Shown: in pieces, positions 9,964 through 18,408 of the stretch
How positions within the stretch are numbered: the first letter of the stretch is position 1
Layout: each line of letters begins with the position of its first letter
Assembly: GCF_021129215.1 (NCBI RefSeq)
Contig: NZ_JAJOLP010000001.1
Location: forward strand, 1,984,001-2,048,000
Length of the DNA: 64,000 bases
Direction of reading: 5' to 3'
Source of the DNA: Agromyces sp. S2-1-8
Lineage (GTDB): Bacteria > Actinomycetota > Actinomycetes > Actinomycetales > Microbacteriaceae
Program-made: the position numbers and the translations under genes
Notes under the pieces: generated by a model
The model's input: only the letters and a program-made list of their open reading frames with translations
Told to the model about the DNA's origin: nothing
Database searches by the model: none

Positions 9964-10710
9964 ATGAATCCCCTCGGCCCCGAGAACGAGCATGCCGCGC
10001 GATCGTTCGGCTCCGCGGCATCCGTGTATCACGCTGCCAGGCCGGGCTACCCCGCCGAGGCGGTCGCGTGGCTCGTGGGCGATGCGAAGCGCGTGCTCGA
10101 CCTCGGCGCGGGCACCGGGAAGCTGACCCAGGCGCTCGTCGAACTCGATCGGGAGGTGATCGCGGTCGACCCCGTGGAGGAGATGCTCGACGAGCTCGAG
10201 ATCGCCGTGCCCGGGGTGCCGCGCATCCTCGGCACGGCGGAGGACATCCCGATCGAGGACGACGCCGTCGACGCGGTCGTGGTCGGGCAGGCGTGGCACT
10301 GGTTCATCCCCGAGCGCGCGGTGCCCGAGATCGCGCGCGTGCTGCGCCCGGACGGCGTGCTCGGCCTCGTCTGGAACAGCCGCGACACGAGTGTCGGCTG
10401 GCTGCGCGAGGCCGGCGAGATCATGCAGGAGCGCCACGACGCGAGCGCCGGCTTCGAGGAGTACGTGCGCATCGGCGCACCGTTCGGCCCGATCGAGGAG
10501 CACACGGTGGCCTGGGCGGCGCGGATGAGCCGCGACGGCTTCCTCGACCTCGTGCGCTCGCGCTCGACCTTCATCACCGCCGGCGCCGTCGAGCAGGCCG
10601 ACACGATCGCGAAGCTCGAGGAACTGCTCGCCCGGCATCCCGATCTCGTCGGCCGAGACGAGCTCGAGGTGCCGTACCTGACGCGCTGCTTCCGGGCGCG
10701 GCTCGCCTGA
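9964..10710 (+). CDS. Class I SAM-dependent methyltransferase
   Basis: A 248-residue Rossmann-type methyltransferase. The SAM-binding motif I RVLDLGAGTGKLT is at about residues 43-55, motif II ends in VIAVDPVEEML, and WHWF is followed by ARVLRPDGVLGLVWN. The start of the domain (ARSFGSAASVYHAARPGYP) is typical of the actinobacterial family near UbiE/Methyltransf_11, for which the substrates are mostly unknown. The ATG at 9964 is preferred over 9934, which would add ten unlike residues. It is divergent from the exonuclease. Confidence 0.88.
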   Translation: MNPLGPENEHAARSFGSAASVYHAARPGYPAEAVAWLVGDAKRVLDLGAGTGKLTQALVELDREVIAVDPVEEMLDELEIAVPGVPRILGTAEDIPIEDDAVDAVVVGQAWHWFIPERAVPEIARVLRPDGVLGLVWNSRDTSVGWLREAGEIMQERHDASAGFEEYVRIGAPFGPIEEHTVAWAARMSRDGFLDLVRSRSTFITAGAVEQADTIAKLEELLARHPDLVGRDELEVPYLTRCFRARLA

Positions 10711-10761
10711 TCGACATCCCTGCGCGGCGGATGCCCCGGGGCCGACGCCGCTCGCAGGCGA

Positions 10762-11241
10762 TCAGGCCGCAGCGGCGACGAACCGTCCGAGCACGAACTC
10801 CCACCCGGTGACGTAGCGGTCCCGCACGTCGCCGTCTCGGCGCTTCGCCCAGCCCGTGTGCACGAGCGTGAGGGCGCAGCCGGCCGCGTCGGCCGCGAAC
10901 GCGACGGCGACCTGCGTCGCCTCCTCGGGTCCGAGGGCGGGATGCCACGTGAAGGCGAGCGCGTGCGGCGGCTGCCATCCGGTGATCGTGCCCCACACGC
11001 TCGTCGAGCCGTCGCGCAGCGTCTCGACGATGAGCCCGCCGACCCGGCCGTCGATCGCGAGGTCGACCGCGTCCTCGTGGCCGGCCGAGTGGGTCGCGAG
11101 CGGCCACCACTCGGCGATGCGGGCGGTGAAGAGCTCGAACGCCCGGTCGGGTGCGAGCGGCACGTGCACGGTCTTCACGATCGCGTCGGCCGGAGGGGCG
11201 GGCTCGCCCGGGATGTCGTCCATGATGACGTCCTCGTTCAC
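10762..11241 (-). CDS. SRPBCC (AHSA1-like) domain protein
   Basis: A 159-residue START-like fold: VPLAPDRAFELFTARIAEWWPL at the N-terminus and GWEFVLGRF at the C-terminus frame a ligand-binding cavity. The GTG start at 11241 overlaps the stop of the upstream ArsR gene (GTGA), a very common arrangement in which an ArsR repressor and an AHSA1-like protein form a two-gene operon. The ligand is unknown. Nine-base complementary arms (GCCTGATCG / CGATCAGGC) around 10705 and 10767 span its end and that of the convergent methyltransferase. Confidence 0.85.
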   Translation of the reverse strand: MNEDVIMDDIPGEPAPPADAIVKTVHVPLAPDRAFELFTARIAEWWPLATHSAGHEDAVDLAIDGRVGGLIVETLRDGSTSVWGTITGWQPPHALAFTWHPALGPEEATQVAVAFAADAAGCALTLVHTGWAKRRDGDVRDRYVTGWEFVLGRFVAAAA

Positions 11242-11555
11242 GATGACTCCTTCGATTCGCGTTCCGCGGCTTCCGCGAAGCGGGAGAGCGCGGCCGACCA
11301 GAACTCGTCGAGCCAGCCGCGCAGGGCCTCGGCGCCGCGGTCGTCGAGGCGGTAGATGTTGCGGGTGCCGACCGCGTCGTGCGTGACGAGGCCGCTGCTC
11401 GCGAGCACCCGCAGGTGCTGCGAGACGGCGGGCCGGCTCACGGGCAGTCCAGCGGCGACCTCGCCGACCGAGAGCGGCCCCGAGGTCGCCAGCAGTTCGA
11501 CGATGCGGCGCCGGGTCGGGTCTCCGAGCGCGTCGAGCACTTGGTAAGCCTCCAC
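11238..11555 (-). CDS. ArsR-family winged-helix repressor
   Basis: A 105-residue DNA-binding protein: LDALGDPTRRRIVELLATSGPLSVGEVA, then the recognition helix VSRPAVSQHLRVLASSGLV and the wing THDAVGTRNIYRL. There are no metal-binding cysteines, so the signal is probably not a metal through the classical sites. The GTG at 11555 is the only plausible start; no good Shine-Dalgarno precedes it, so the mRNA may be leaderless. Inverted repeats directly upstream (11561-11581) look like its own operator, suggesting autoregulation of the two-gene operon with the SRPBCC protein. Confidence 0.88.
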   Translation of the reverse strand: MEAYQVLDALGDPTRRRIVELLATSGPLSVGEVAAGLPVSRPAVSQHLRVLASSGLVTHDAVGTRNIYRLDDRGAEALRGWLDEFWSAALSRFAEAAERESKESS

Positions 11556-11560
11556 GAACG

Positions 11561-11581
11561 GTAAGCTACCACTTACTGGTA
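11561..11581. promoter_or_regulatory. Candidate ArsR operator
   Basis: Two overlapping inverted repeats can be read: GTAAG-CTACCA-CTTAC (11561-11576) and TACCA-CTTAC-TGGTA (11567-11581). They lie 6 bases upstream of the GTG start of the ArsR gene, where a bound repressor would block its promoter. The role is inferred from position and symmetry. Confidence 0.5.
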
Positions 11582-11649
11582 TGCCGAGGCAAGTGCCGGC
11601 ACGAGGCATCCGCGCCACCGCGCTCATGGGCCCGCCATCACCGGACCGG

Positions 11650-11655
11650 TACGAT
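11650..11655 (+). promoter_or_regulatory. Candidate -10 element of ychF
   Basis: TACGAT lies 8 bases before the GTG start of ychF and there is no Shine-Dalgarno between them. This is the geometry of a leaderless actinobacterial transcript. Confidence 0.4.
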
Positions 11656-11663
11656 AGACCCCC

Positions 11664-12737
11664 GTGGCTCTCACTATCGGCATCGTCGGCCTGCCCAACG
11701 TCGGCAAGTCCACCCTCTTCAACGCCCTCACCAAGAACCAGGTGCTCGCGGCGAACTACCCGTTCGCGACGATCGAGCCCAACATCGGCGTGGTGAACCT
11801 GCCCGACCCGCGCCTCGAGCAGCTGGCCTCGATCTTCGGCTCGGAGCGCATCCTGCCCGCGGCCGTGTCGTTCGTCGACATCGCCGGCATCGTCCGCGGA
11901 GCCTCCGAGGGCGAGGGCCTCGGCAACAAGTTCCTCGCGAACATCCGCGAGGCCGACGCGATCGCCCAGGTCGTGCGCGGGTTCAGCGACTCCGACGTCG
12001 TGCACGTCGACGGCGCGGTCGACCCCAAGGCCGACATGGAGACCATCAACACCGAACTCATCCTCGCCGACCTCGAGACCCTCGAGCGCGCCATCACGCG
12101 CTATGAGAAGGAGGTCAAGGGCAAGAAGCTCGACCCCTCGGTGCTCGCCGCTGCGAAGGAGGCGCTCGAGGTGCTGCAGGCCGGCACCCCGCTCTCGGCG
12201 TCGAAGGTCGACATCGCCCCGATCAAGGAGCTCGGGCTGCTGACCGCCAAGCCCTTCATCTACGTCTTCAACGTCGACGAGGCGGTGCTCACGGATGCCG
12301 CGAAGAAGGCAGAGCTCGCGGCGCTCGTCGCTCCCGCCGAGGCGGTGTTCCTCGACGCGAAGATCGAGTCGGAGCTCATCGACCTCGACCCCGCGGATGC
12401 GGCCGAGCTGCTCGCCTCGACCGGACAGGACGAGTCGGGCCTCGACCAGCTCGCGCGCGTCGGCTTCGACACGCTGGGCCTCCAGACCTACCTCACCGCC
12501 GGCCCCAAGGAGTCGCGCGCGTGGACGATCCACAAGGGCGACAAGGCCCCGCAGGCGGCCGGCGTCATCCACACCGACTTCGAGCGCGGCTTCATCAAGG
12601 CCGAGGTCATCTCGTTCGCCGACCTCGTCGAGACCGGTTCGGTCGCCGAGGCCCGTGCCAAGGGCAAGGCCCGCATGGAGGGCAAGGACTACGTCATGCA
12701 GGACGGCGACGTGGTGGAGTTCCGCTTCAACGTGTGA
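11664..12737 (+). CDS. ychF: Redox-regulated ATPase YchF (Obg-like)
   Basis: A 357-residue P-loop protein of the universally conserved YchF/OLA1 family, which binds ribosomes and hydrolyses ATP rather than GTP. Visible: the P-loop GLPNVGKST (9-17), the DIAGIV switch region near 73, the G4 position as NVDE (about 203-206) in place of the GTPase NKxD, and the C-terminal TGS domain ([22 protein letters not shown] to the end VEFRFNV). The start is GTG at 11664. Confidence 0.97.
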   Translation: MALTIGIVGLPNVGKSTLFNALTKNQVLAANYPFATIEPNIGVVNLPDPRLEQLASIFGSERILPAAVSFVDIAGIVRGASEGEGLGNKFLANIREADAIAQVVRGFSDSDVVHVDGAVDPKADMETINTELILADLETLERAITRYEKEVKGKKLDPSVLAAAKEALEVLQAGTPLSASKVDIAPIKELGLLTAKPFIYVFNVDEAVLTDAAKKAELAALVAPAEAVFLDAKIESELIDLDPADAAELLASTGQDESGLDQLARVGFDTLGLQTYLTAGPKESRAWTIHKGDKAPQAAGVIHTDFERGFIKAEVISFADLVETGSVAEARAKGKARMEGKDYVMQDGDVVEFRFNV

Positions 12738-12756
12738 GTCTTCCGCGACTGATGCC

Positions 12757-12945
12757 TCAGCCGGGCGGAATCACGCGCTCCCGTGCCGCGCTCGAAGACG
12801 GGGTTCGACGACGGCGAGCATCCGGTCGTGCGTTTCCGGGTCCGCTGAGACGACCAGCCCGCGACCCGTCGCCATACGTGCGCGCGACCACCTCCGCACC
12901 GGCCCGGGCGGCGGCGACGGCGACCTCGGCGTCAGTCAGCTCCAT
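12757..12945 (-). pseudogene. Short remnant, resembling the N-terminus of an inositol-monophosphatase-like protein
   Basis: The first 28 residues (MELTDAEVAVAAARAGAEVV and on to TYGDGSRA) look like the opening helix of inositol-monophosphatase family proteins, after which the frame turns into low-quality Arg/Pro sequence and ends at 62 residues. In the next frame the same strand reads GLVVSADPETHDRMLAVVE followed by PRLRARHGSA and a stop, which looks more protein-like. A frameshift near 12855 joining the two would restore a short product. The rest of any enzyme is absent. It may be a decayed gene or a small unknown gene with a sequencing error. Confidence 0.35.
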
Positions 12946-12992
12946 GCATGGACTGTAGCCTCAACGGTTCGCACGCGCCGCTCGGGTCGGCG

Positions 12993-13568
12993 TCACACGG
13001 CAGTGCCGTCCGCCCGCCGGGGATCATCGCGGCCGGGGTCCACGGCCGCCTCGTTCGTGGCCGCGGGGTGCGCATCGTCCACGGCGGTCCGCTCGTCCGC
13101 CGCCCGCGCGGCGACGCGTTCGTCCTCGTCGACGTGACCGTCCTGGTCGTCGCTGCTCGCATGGCGGGCGCGAGTCGTCTCGGTCGACACGTCGGGGTCG
13201 ACGTCCGCCGCACGGCGGGCGTGCTCATCCGCTTCTTCCTGGAGGTGAGCCGCACGATCCGCGCGTTCGGCTCGTTCGCGCGCCAGCCGATCCGCTTCCA
13301 GCCTGGCGCGCTCGGCGGATGCCTCGGCCTCGGCGGCGTTCGACTCGGCGGCGAGCCGGGCGGCCTCGGCCTGCGAGGCCGCGGCGGCCTGCTCGCGGGC
13401 GTCCCGGGCCGTCTCGTCCGACTTCTCCCGAAGCTCAGCCGCACGACGGCGATCGGCCTCCGCCCGCGCCTCGGCCCGGCGCCGCGACGTGGCCCAGACC
13501 ACGACGGCGACGATGATCGCGACCACGACGATCGCGACGACGATCCAGATCCAGATGCTCGTATCCAT
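12993..13568 (-). CDS. Single-pass membrane protein with charged coiled coil
   Basis: A 191-residue protein. Residues 4-28 (IWIWIVVAIVVVAIIVAVVV) form a strong membrane anchor. From residue 29 to about 115 the sequence is an Ala/Arg/Glu heptad-like helix, predicted to be a long coiled coil in the cytoplasm because the flank (SRRRAEARAEADRRRA) is positive. The last 75 residues are acidic and Asp/Ala/Arg-rich, probably disordered. Similar anchored coiled-coil proteins are annotated as hypothetical in Microbacteriaceae. The ATG at 13568 is chosen because the anchor starts immediately. Confidence 0.75.
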   Translation of the reverse strand: MDTSIWIWIVVAIVVVAIIVAVVVWATSRRRAEARAEADRRRAAELREKSDETARDAREQAAAASQAEAARLAAESNAAEAEASAERARLEADRLARERAERADRAAHLQEEADEHARRAADVDPDVSTETTRARHASSDDQDGHVDEDERVAARAADERTAVDDAHPAATNEAAVDPGRDDPRRADGTAV

Positions 13569-13713
13569 GAGTGATTCCACCCTTTCGGCGACAGCATCAT
13601 TCAACGAGCCGGCGCGCGCGCCGGACAAGGGGTTGTGCCGGGGCCGTTTCTCTGCGTCGGTGCGCCGATGTCGGCCTCGTCGGATCCCGGTCCGACGTCG
13701 AGGTGCGCGGTGT

Positions 13714-14277
13714 CTACTCCGCGGTGGGCAGGGCCGGATATGACGTGGGGTAGATGCCGATCGTGAACCCGTAGACGGTCTCGCCCGACCTCGGCAACCG
13801 GTCGAACGATTCGACCAGTTCGGCCATCCGGTCCCAGAACTCGGAGGCCTGATCCTCCGAGATCCGCGCATGCCGGATGAAGCCCCAGAGCCTTCCCTGC
13901 TCGAAGGCCGTCGCCGACTCGCGTGCCGCGACCTCGAAGTCGTTGAAGTCGCCCGAGGCCTCCCCGCCGGCGGATGACGACTCGGCCGCCACGTAGAACA
14001 TGCGCGCCGTTCGCCCGTAGAAGCGCTCCTCGATCGCCCGCACCTTCCGCGTCCGCACCACTTGGAGCAGGCCGTTGCGGGCGAGCACGTCCACGTGATG
14101 CGCGATCGTGCTCTTGGGGCGCCCGATGGCCTCCGCGAGCTGGCTGACCGTCGCAGCCCGCTCGTGGAGGAGCTGCAGGATCGTGGTGCGGACCGGGTGC
14201 CCGATGGCTCTCACCTGCGCGGGATCGGTCAGTGCCATCCGATCGGCGAGCGCGTAGTCCGGAGGGTTGTCCGCCAT
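13714..14277 (-). CDS. Winged-helix (ArsR-like) transcriptional regulator
   Basis: A 187-residue regulator. The N-terminal domain IGHPVRTTILQLLHERAATVSQLAEAIG with RPKSTIAHHVDVLARNGLL is an ArsR-like winged helix. The C-terminal 110 residues (FYGRTARMFYVAAES, FEQGRLWGFIRHARI) form a partner domain that probably senses a ligand or dimerises. The ATG at 14277 is used; an upstream ATG at 14346 would overlap the divergent hydrolase start and add unlike residues. The divergent neighbour is a likely target, though no clear operator stands out. Confidence 0.82.
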   Translation of the reverse strand: MADNPPDYALADRMALTDPAQVRAIGHPVRTTILQLLHERAATVSQLAEAIGRPKSTIAHHVDVLARNGLLQVVRTRKVRAIEERFYGRTARMFYVAAESSSAGGEASGDFNDFEVAARESATAFEQGRLWGFIRHARISEDQASEFWDRMAELVESFDRLPRSGETVYGFTIGIYPTSYPALPTAE

Positions 14278-14344
14278 GATCGAACAGACTAGCATCATGG
14301 AATAATCCAAAACAGTCGATCGTTCGGAGAGGGAAGCCGCTGAC

Positions 14345-14914
14345 ATGGCCGAAGTGCTGCTCTACCACCACATCCAGGGGCTGACCGACGGCGTCCGGGC
14401 CTTCGCCGACGACCTGCGACGCGACGGCCACACCGTGCACGCGCCCGACCTGTTCGACGGCCGCACGTTCGGCAGCATCGAGGAGGGGTTCGCGTTCGCG
14501 CGTGAAGCCGGGTTCGACGCGATCCGCGAGCGCGGCGCCGCCGCAGCCGCGGCGCTCGGCCCCGACCTCGTCTACGCCGGGCTCTCCTTCGGCGTGACGA
14601 TCGCGCAGCGACTCGCGCAGACGCGGCCGGGTGCCCGCGGGGCGCTCCTCATGCTCTCCTGCATCCCCGTCTCGGAGTTCGGGGGAGCTTGGCCCGAGGG
14701 CGTGCCGGTGCAGATCCACGGCAAGGAGGGCGACGAGTTCTTCGACGAGGACCTGCCCGCCGCGCGCGAACTGGTCGGCTCGACGAACGACGCCGAACTG
14801 TTCGTCTACCCCGGTGACGAGCACCTGTTCGTCGATTCCTCGCTCGAGGCGTACGACCCCGAGGCATCCGCCCTGCTCCTGGAGCGGGTGAAGGCGTTCC
14901 TCGCCGCGGTCTGA
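14345..14914 (+). CDS. Dienelactone-hydrolase-family alpha/beta hydrolase
   Basis: A 189-residue DLH-type hydrolase. The nucleophile elbow is GLSFG (about 79-83), with Ser where classical dienelactone hydrolases have Cys, and the Asp/His pair is probably in YPGDEHLFVD near 156-165. The opening VLLYHHIQGLTDGVRAFADDL matches the actinobacterial family. It is divergent from a winged-helix regulator 67 bases away. The substrate is unknown. Confidence 0.85.
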   Translation: MAEVLLYHHIQGLTDGVRAFADDLRRDGHTVHAPDLFDGRTFGSIEEGFAFAREAGFDAIRERGAAAAAALGPDLVYAGLSFGVTIAQRLAQTRPGARGALLMLSCIPVSEFGGAWPEGVPVQIHGKEGDEFFDEDLPAARELVGSTNDAELFVYPGDEHLFVDSSLEAYDPEASALLLERVKAFLAAV

Positions 14915-14948
14915 CCGCGAGGCGGTCGGTGCCTGCGAGGATGGCTCC

Positions 14949-15497
14949 ATGACACTGCCGACTCCGACGTTGCACACCGAGCGCCTGCGACTCCGTCCGT
15001 TCACGGAGGCCGACGGCGACGAGCTCTTCGAGCTGCTGAGCGACGCGGAGGTGCTGCGCTATTGGGACTCCCCGCCGTGGGTCGACCGGGCCTCGATCGC
15101 CCGCTTCATGGACGGATGCCGACGCATGGCGGAAGAGGGCAGCGGTGCGCGCGTGGCGATCGAACGCGTCGCCGACCAGGCGTTCGTCGGTTGGTGCACG
15201 TTCAACGGCTGGAACCCCGACTTTCGAAGCGCCTCCCTGGGGTACTGCTTCACCAAGGCCGCCTGGGGCCACGGCTACGCGACGGAGTCGGCGCGCGCGA
15301 TGCTCGAGTGGGCCTTCGACGCGCTCGATCTCAATCGCGTGCAGTCCGAGACCGACACGCGCAACGCGGCGTCGGCCCGAGTGCTCGAGAAGCTCGGCTT
15401 CGTGCGCGAGGGAACGCTGCGAGAGGACTGCATCGTCAACGGCGATGTGTCCGACACCTGGGTCTACGGACTGCTGAGGCGCGACTGGGAGGGCTGA
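14949..15497 (+). CDS. GNAT acetyltransferase, RimJ/RimL type
   Basis: A 182-residue N-acetyltransferase (Acetyltransf_3). LHTERLRLRPFTEADGDELFELL is the family start, the acetyl-CoA motif region is LGYCFTKAAWGHGYATES, and NAASARVLEKLGFVREGTLRE is the diagnostic C-terminal motif. Such proteins acetylate protein N-termini, aminoglycoside-like or other small amines; the substrate cannot be assigned. The stop is followed one base later by the next ATG, so the two are probably co-transcribed. Confidence 0.9.
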   Translation: MTLPTPTLHTERLRLRPFTEADGDELFELLSDAEVLRYWDSPPWVDRASIARFMDGCRRMAEEGSGARVAIERVADQAFVGWCTFNGWNPDFRSASLGYCFTKAAWGHGYATESARAMLEWAFDALDLNRVQSETDTRNAASARVLEKLGFVREGTLREDCIVNGDVSDTWVYGLLRRDWEG

Positions 15498-15498
15498 G

Positions 15499-16116
15499 AT
15501 GCGCGGCGATCCAGCGACGGCGACGGCCGACGTGCGCGAGCGCTATCGTTCGCGTGCCGCCGAGTACACCGAACTGCTCGGGTCGGTCGACGCCATGGCC
15601 GCCCCCGACCGCGACCTGATCGCTCACTGGGCGACGATGATCGAGGGCCCGGCGATCGACGCGGGCTGCGGACCGGGACACTGGACGAGGTTCATCGCCG
15701 ACCACGGCGTCGCGGTCGAGGGCGTCGACATGGTGCCCGAGTTCATCGAGGGCGCAACCGAGCGATTCCCCGACGTGACGTTCCGGCTCGGCAGGCTCGA
15801 ATCGCTTCCCGCCGACGACGGCGCGCTCGGTGGCGTGCTCGCCTGGTACTCGGTCATCCACACCGAACCCGAGCAGGTGCCCGCGATCCTCGGCGAGTTC
15901 GCGCGCGTTCTCCGCCCGCGCGGCGAGCTGCTCATCGGCTTCTTCGAGGGCCCTCGACTGGAGCCGTTCGATCACGCCGTGGTCACCGCGTACTTCTGGC
16001 CCGTGCCCGAGATGCGATCCGCGCTCGAGGTCGCGGGTTTCGAGGTGGTCGCGGTGCACACGCGAACCGACCCCGGCCGTCGTCCGTACGGTGCGATTCT
16101 CGCCCGACGTCGGTGA
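15499..16116 (+). CDS. Class I SAM-dependent methyltransferase
   Basis: A 205-residue methyltransferase. Motif I is IDAGCGPGHWTRFIADHGV (about residues 53-71), motif II ends VEGVDMVPEFIEGA, and later motifs are GGVLAWYSVIH and ARVLRPRGELLIGFFEG. It starts one base after the upstream acetyltransferase stop. The substrate is unknown. Confidence 0.88.
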   Translation: MRGDPATATADVRERYRSRAAEYTELLGSVDAMAAPDRDLIAHWATMIEGPAIDAGCGPGHWTRFIADHGVAVEGVDMVPEFIEGATERFPDVTFRLGRLESLPADDGALGGVLAWYSVIHTEPEQVPAILGEFARVLRPRGELLIGFFEGPRLEPFDHAVVTAYFWPVPEMRSALEVAGFEVVAVHTRTDPGRRPYGAILARRR

Positions 16117-16214
16117 GACGGCGGCGAACGGAGCAGCGTCCGGGCTGAGCACGGCGTGTCGCCGCCCCTGCCCGGCTTGTCGGCCGGTCTGTCATCCGAT
16201 GCGCGGTCGACCGG

Positions 16215-16559
16215 TCAGCGCCCTTGGCGCTTCTTGTAGGGCTTGGGCTGGCCCTTCACGATCGGGGCGCGGCCCCGGCCCTTCGACGCCTTCGCCTTGC
16301 CGCCGGCCTTGACCGGGGGCCCCGCGGCGGGCTGCGGCGCCGCAGCGATCTCGGCCAGGGCCTCGGGCAGGAAGGCCGCCCCGAACTCCGTCAGGCGGGT
16401 CGGCTTCTGCCGGGTGAACAGCGGGCGCCCGAGCTCGGTCTCGAGCTTCTCGATCGACGAGTGGAGGGAAGCGAGGGGGATGTCGAGCGAGTCGGCGGCA
16501 CGTGGGAAGTGCAGCTCCTCGGCCACGGCGACGAACCGTCGAAGCTGGGTGATGTTCAC
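16215..16559 (-). CDS. HTH-only LysR-like DNA-binding protein with basic tail
   Basis: A 114-residue protein. Residues 1-62 are a LysR-type winged helix (ITQLRRFVAVAEELHFPRAA, then SLHSSIEKLETELGRPLFTR and a short TRLTEFG linker). There is no effector-binding domain, which normally adds about 200 residues. Instead the last 40 residues are Pro/Gly/Lys/Arg-rich and end KGQPKPYKKRQGR. A stop interrupts nothing obvious: the tail is in frame with good codon use, so this looks like a real short protein rather than a truncation. It could be a nucleoid-type or DNA-bridging protein, or a regulator without a ligand; the function is unknown. Confidence 0.7.
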   Translation of the reverse strand: MNITQLRRFVAVAEELHFPRAADSLDIPLASLHSSIEKLETELGRPLFTRQKPTRLTEFGAAFLPEALAEIAAAPQPAAGPPVKAGGKAKASKGRGRAPIVKGQPKPYKKRQGR

Positions 16560-16665
16560 GCGAAGCCTTCCGTCGAGCCGAGCGTTCCGCGGCCGACTTC
16601 AGGTTATGCGATGGTCCTGAACATGCCTCGCCCGAGCGACAGTCGGTCGACAACAACCCGTGCTG

Positions 16666-16682
16666 ACATATACAGTTTATGT
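16666..16682. promoter_or_regulatory. AT-rich inverted repeat upstream of the SDR gene
   Basis: ACATA-TACAGTT-TATGT (5-bp perfect arms) lies in a strikingly AT-rich patch 34 bases before the SDR start. The TetR gene just downstream of the SDR gene is the natural candidate to bind it. The patch also contains promoter-like hexamers, so the role is inference. Confidence 0.4.
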
Positions 16683-16715
16683 AAGTACTAGTTTTTCATC
16701 GACAGCGAGGACGAA

Positions 16716-17474
16716 ATGACCGACCACAACACCGCTCGATTCACCGGGCGAACCGCCATCGTGACCGGGGCCGGGTCCGGCATCGGATGGGCGACGGCTC
16801 AGATCCTCGCGCGTGCGGGCGCGACGGTCGTCGCAAACGACGTCGCCGAGGACCGATTGCACGACCTGATCGCCGATCTCGGCGACTTCGATCTCCGCGT
16901 CGTCACCGGCGATCTCACGCAGGAGGCGACCGTGGGCGAGCTCCTCCGCGCAGCCGAGGGCCGGGTCGACGTGCTCGCCAACATCGCCGGCGTCATGGAC
17001 GGCGTCGTACCCGCCGACGAGGTCGACGACGCCACGTGGCAGCGCATCTTCGACATCAACGTGACCGCAGTGCTTCGCACGACCCGCGCGGTGATTCCAC
17101 TGATGCGGAGCCGGTCGTCGGGTGCGATCGTGAACATCGCCTCCGAAGCCGCGCTTCGCGGCTCTGTCGGCGGTGCCGCGTATACGGCGTCGAAGCATGC
17201 GGTCGTCGGTCTGACGAAGAGCTGCGCAGTGATGTACGGGCCGCAGGGAATCCGCACGAATGCGGTCGCGCCGGGCGCGGTGGTCACGGGGCTCGATATG
17301 TCCGTGAAGTCGGAGTACGGCCCCGGTCGCGTCGGCCCGATCATGCAGGCGACGATGTCGCCCCCGGCGAGCGCCGAGCAGATCGCGAGCACTATTGCGT
17401 GGCTCGCGAGCGACGCGGCTGCGAACATCAACGGTGTCGTCCTCGCATCCGACGGCGGCTGGTCCGCAGCCTGA
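16716..17474 (+). CDS. Short-chain dehydrogenase/reductase
   Basis: A 252-residue classical SDR. The Rossmann motif is TGAGSGIG (17-24), with NIAG near 88. The catalytic Ser143 (in NIASEAA), Tyr156 and Lys160 (YTASK) are all present, so it should be an active NAD(P)-dependent oxidoreductase on an alcohol or ketone. The C-terminus INGVVLASDGGWSAA is typical. A TetR regulator gene follows on the same strand, and an AT-rich inverted repeat precedes it, suggesting substrate-responsive control. Confidence 0.93.
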   Translation: MTDHNTARFTGRTAIVTGAGSGIGWATAQILARAGATVVANDVAEDRLHDLIADLGDFDLRVVTGDLTQEATVGELLRAAEGRVDVLANIAGVMDGVVPADEVDDATWQRIFDINVTAVLRTTRAVIPLMRSRSSGAIVNIASEAALRGSVGGAAYTASKHAVVGLTKSCAVMYGPQGIRTNAVAPGAVVTGLDMSVKSEYGPGRVGPIMQATMSPPASAEQIASTIAWLASDAAANINGVVLASDGGWSAA

Positions 17475-17547
17475 TCTGCTCCCGCCATCGGGGCGAGTCC
17501 GTGATCGGCCTCGGCCTATGCTGGAGCTGAGCTTTGAGGAGGGTGCC

Positions 17548-18318
17548 GTGGCGGATGACTCGGCGCTGCCCGCACTTCCCGCCGAGCTCGCGCTCGCTTG
17601 GGGCAGAGCACCGACCGCCCAGCGCGGGCCGAGGCGCGAGTACAGCCTCGACCAGGTACTCGACGCGGCGCTCGCCATCGCGGACGCCGACGGCATCGAT
17701 GCGGTGACCATGCCGGCCGTCGCCGCCTCGCTCGGCCTCACCGCGATGTCGCTCTATCGATACGTCGGATCGAAGGACACGCTCGTCCTCCTCCTCCAGG
17801 AGCGGGCCACCGGCGCGCCACCGGCCGCGGTGGCCCGCGCGGAGGGGTGGCGCGCCAAGCTCGAGGCGCACGCTTCGGCATCGGCCGAGGTCTACCGGCG
17901 CCACCCGTGGATGCTGGACATCCCGATCCGGGGCATCACGAGCACGCCGAACAACCTCGCCTGGTTCGACGCGGGGTTGGCGGCGCTCGACGGAACCGGG
18001 TTGACCGAGCAGGAGCGCATCGCCGTCGTGCTCGAGGTGACGGGCCACGCCCGGTTCCACGCCGCAATCGAGCGGGGATACCAGCAGCGAGCCGGGGCGA
18101 CGGGCGAGGAACCCCTGCAGGTGGTCGAGGCGGAGGCTCGGCTGCTGGCACAGCTCGTCACTGCCCGACGATTCCCGGCGTTGCATGCGGCGCTCACCAG
18201 CGGTGCTCTCGTCGACACGTCCTTCGACAGCGCTGAATTCGGCCTGGCTCGGCTCCTCGACGGTGTCGAACACAGCATCGTTCGCTCGGCGAACGGTCCG
18301 CGGCCGACCGCCCGATAG
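17548..18318 (+). CDS. TetR-family regulator with TetR_C-like domain
   Basis: A 256-residue regulator. The N-terminal domain holds YSLDQVLDAALAIADADGID and the HTH AVTMPAVAASLGLTAMSLYR with YVGSKDTLVLLL (about residues 32-80). The C-terminal domain (WRAKLEAHASASAEVYRRHP and DAGLAALDGTGLTEQE) resembles TetR_C family 13/11 ligand-binding domains. The GTG at 17548 is chosen because GAGGAGG sits 5 bases before it; an ATG at 17518 lacks one. It probably controls the adjacent SDR gene and itself. Confidence 0.87.
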   Translation: MADDSALPALPAELALAWGRAPTAQRGPRREYSLDQVLDAALAIADADGIDAVTMPAVAASLGLTAMSLYRYVGSKDTLVLLLQERATGAPPAAVARAEGWRAKLEAHASASAEVYRRHPWMLDIPIRGITSTPNNLAWFDAGLAALDGTGLTEQERIAVVLEVTGHARFHAAIERGYQQRAGATGEEPLQVVEAEARLLAQLVTARRFPALHAALTSGALVDTSFDSAEFGLARLLDGVEHSIVRSANGPRPTAR

Positions 18319-18408
18319 CGGTTGGCCGGAGAGCACCGGCCGGTCCGAGTCGCAGGGCGGGGGTCGGCGGTTTGCCCGCGACAGCCCCGACCCGATAGGA
18401 AAGAGACC

